5,280 nt of DNA, taken from NCBI GenBank assembly GCA_023406965.1, contig JAEXTI010000443.1:1-5280 (forward strand), read 5' to 3'. Of this stretch, positions 4,924 to 5,280 are shown piece after piece. This DNA is from Chloroflexota bacterium (GTDB lineage Bacteria; Chloroflexota; Anaerolineae; Anaerolineales; Anaerolineaceae). The translations under genes were made by a program, and so were the position numbers. Each line of letters begins with the position of its first letter. Positions within the stretch are counted from its first letter, which is position 1. The notes below the pieces were generated by a model that ran no database searches, was not told the origin of the DNA, and was given only the letters and a program-made list of their open reading frames with translations.

Positions 4924-5280
4924 TCACCACAAAATATAATCGCGCAGCTCAGACGGATCGATTTTCTTCGGCGCGCTCTGGTGATAGGTGAAGAAACTAT
5001 CCACCGTCAGACCTCCGCACCAGCGCAGCAGCACCAAACGGTCGGCATCCCGACTCTCAGCCAGGTAAATGCTGGCAAAGTGATGCTGGATCTCCGTGAT
5101 AAAGTCCTGAGTATGCGGCGTTGTGCCCAGCACATCTGGATCGGGGGCAAACAAAACAGCATCCTGCGTGGGAGGCTCGGTCAACAACTTGGCCAGCAGC
5201 ACACTGTGTTCCGACATTTTCGTCGCCAATTGATCACCGCGCGAATCATGATAACTGAGGAAGCTCAAGATACTGGTCTC
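4924..5280 (-). CDS. C-terminal part of a protein of unknown function (runs off right edge)
   Basis: An open frame enters from the right edge and ends at TGA 4926-4924, giving 118 residues with no in-window start that looks real. A TTG at 5268-5266 is possible, but no Shine-Dalgarno precedes it and the frame stays open upstream, so the gene is taken as partial. I do not recognise the family. The sequence is soluble-looking, with mixed helix and strand. Recognisable local features are SYHDSRGDQLATKMSEHS (an amphipathic helix), LLTEPPTQDAVLFAPDPDVLG, and near the end RLVLLRWCGGLTVDSFFTY followed by PKKIDPSELRDYILW. No catalytic motif can be assigned. Coding is supported by an uninterrupted frame with protein-like composition and a stop placed exactly at the edge of the shared hairpin. 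It converges on the operon, so it belongs to a separate transcription unit. Confidence 0.65.
   Translation of the reverse strand, partial: ETSILSFLSYHDSRGDQLATKMSEHSVLLAKLLTEPPTQDAVLFAPDPDVLGTTPHTQDFITEIQHHFASIYLAESRDADRLVLLRWCGGLTVDSFFTYHQSAPKKIDPSELRDYILW

Noticed and set aside
1..5280. CRISPR array, tRNA/rRNA, insertion sequence or defence genes
   Set aside because: No regularly spaced repeats, cloverleaf or rRNA-like sequence, transposase-like frame or terminal repeats were seen.

Overview
The window looks like ordinary chromosomal DNA from a GC-rich bacterium. The best guess is Chloroflexota (Anaerolineae-like). This rests on remembered resemblance of the paired M16 peptidases, the AcpS-metallophosphoesterase neighbourhood and the style of the single-pass membrane protein, so it is an inference. 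No phage, insertion sequence, CRISPR array, tRNA or rRNA signal was seen.

Layout. At the left edge (1-337, minus strand) lies the N-terminal third or less of an FAD/NAD(P)-binding oxidoreductase of the ferredoxin-NADP reductase / glutamate synthase small-chain type. A divergent, AT-rich intergenic region (338-619) carries promoter-like elements for both directions and a cluster of TACTC/GAGTA boxes. From 620 to 4864 five plus-strand genes are packed so tightly that they are very probably one operon: an unrecognised single-pass membrane protein; two M16 metallopeptidase-family subunits overlapping by ATGA; holo-ACP synthase (acpS); and a calcineurin-like metallophosphoesterase. The gaps are 14, -4, 7 and 1 bp. 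The operon ends in a long 21-bp hairpin (4865-4922) that fills the space to the stop codon of a convergent, right-truncated gene of unknown function (4924-5280, minus strand).

How the genes fit together. The two M16 proteins are complementary. The upstream one keeps the complete zinc site (H49, E52, H53, E129) but lacks the C-terminal Arg/Tyr substrate-binding pair. The downstream one has lost the zinc site (HFTAL in place of HxxEH) but keeps R297/Y304. This is the signature of an obligate heterodimeric M16B peptidase, comparable to mitochondrial processing peptidase and to known bacterial two-subunit M16B enzymes. Neither subunit shows a signal peptide, so a cytoplasmic peptidase is likely. 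The first operon gene could tie it to the membrane, but that is speculation. AcpS activates acyl carrier protein for lipid synthesis. The metallophosphoesterase has an atypical DxE first motif and a hydrophobic insertion. I see no previously undescribed defence or mobile system. The points most worth checking are the split-site peptidase, the variant phosphoesterase, the strand-asymmetric hairpin and the box cluster between the divergent genes.
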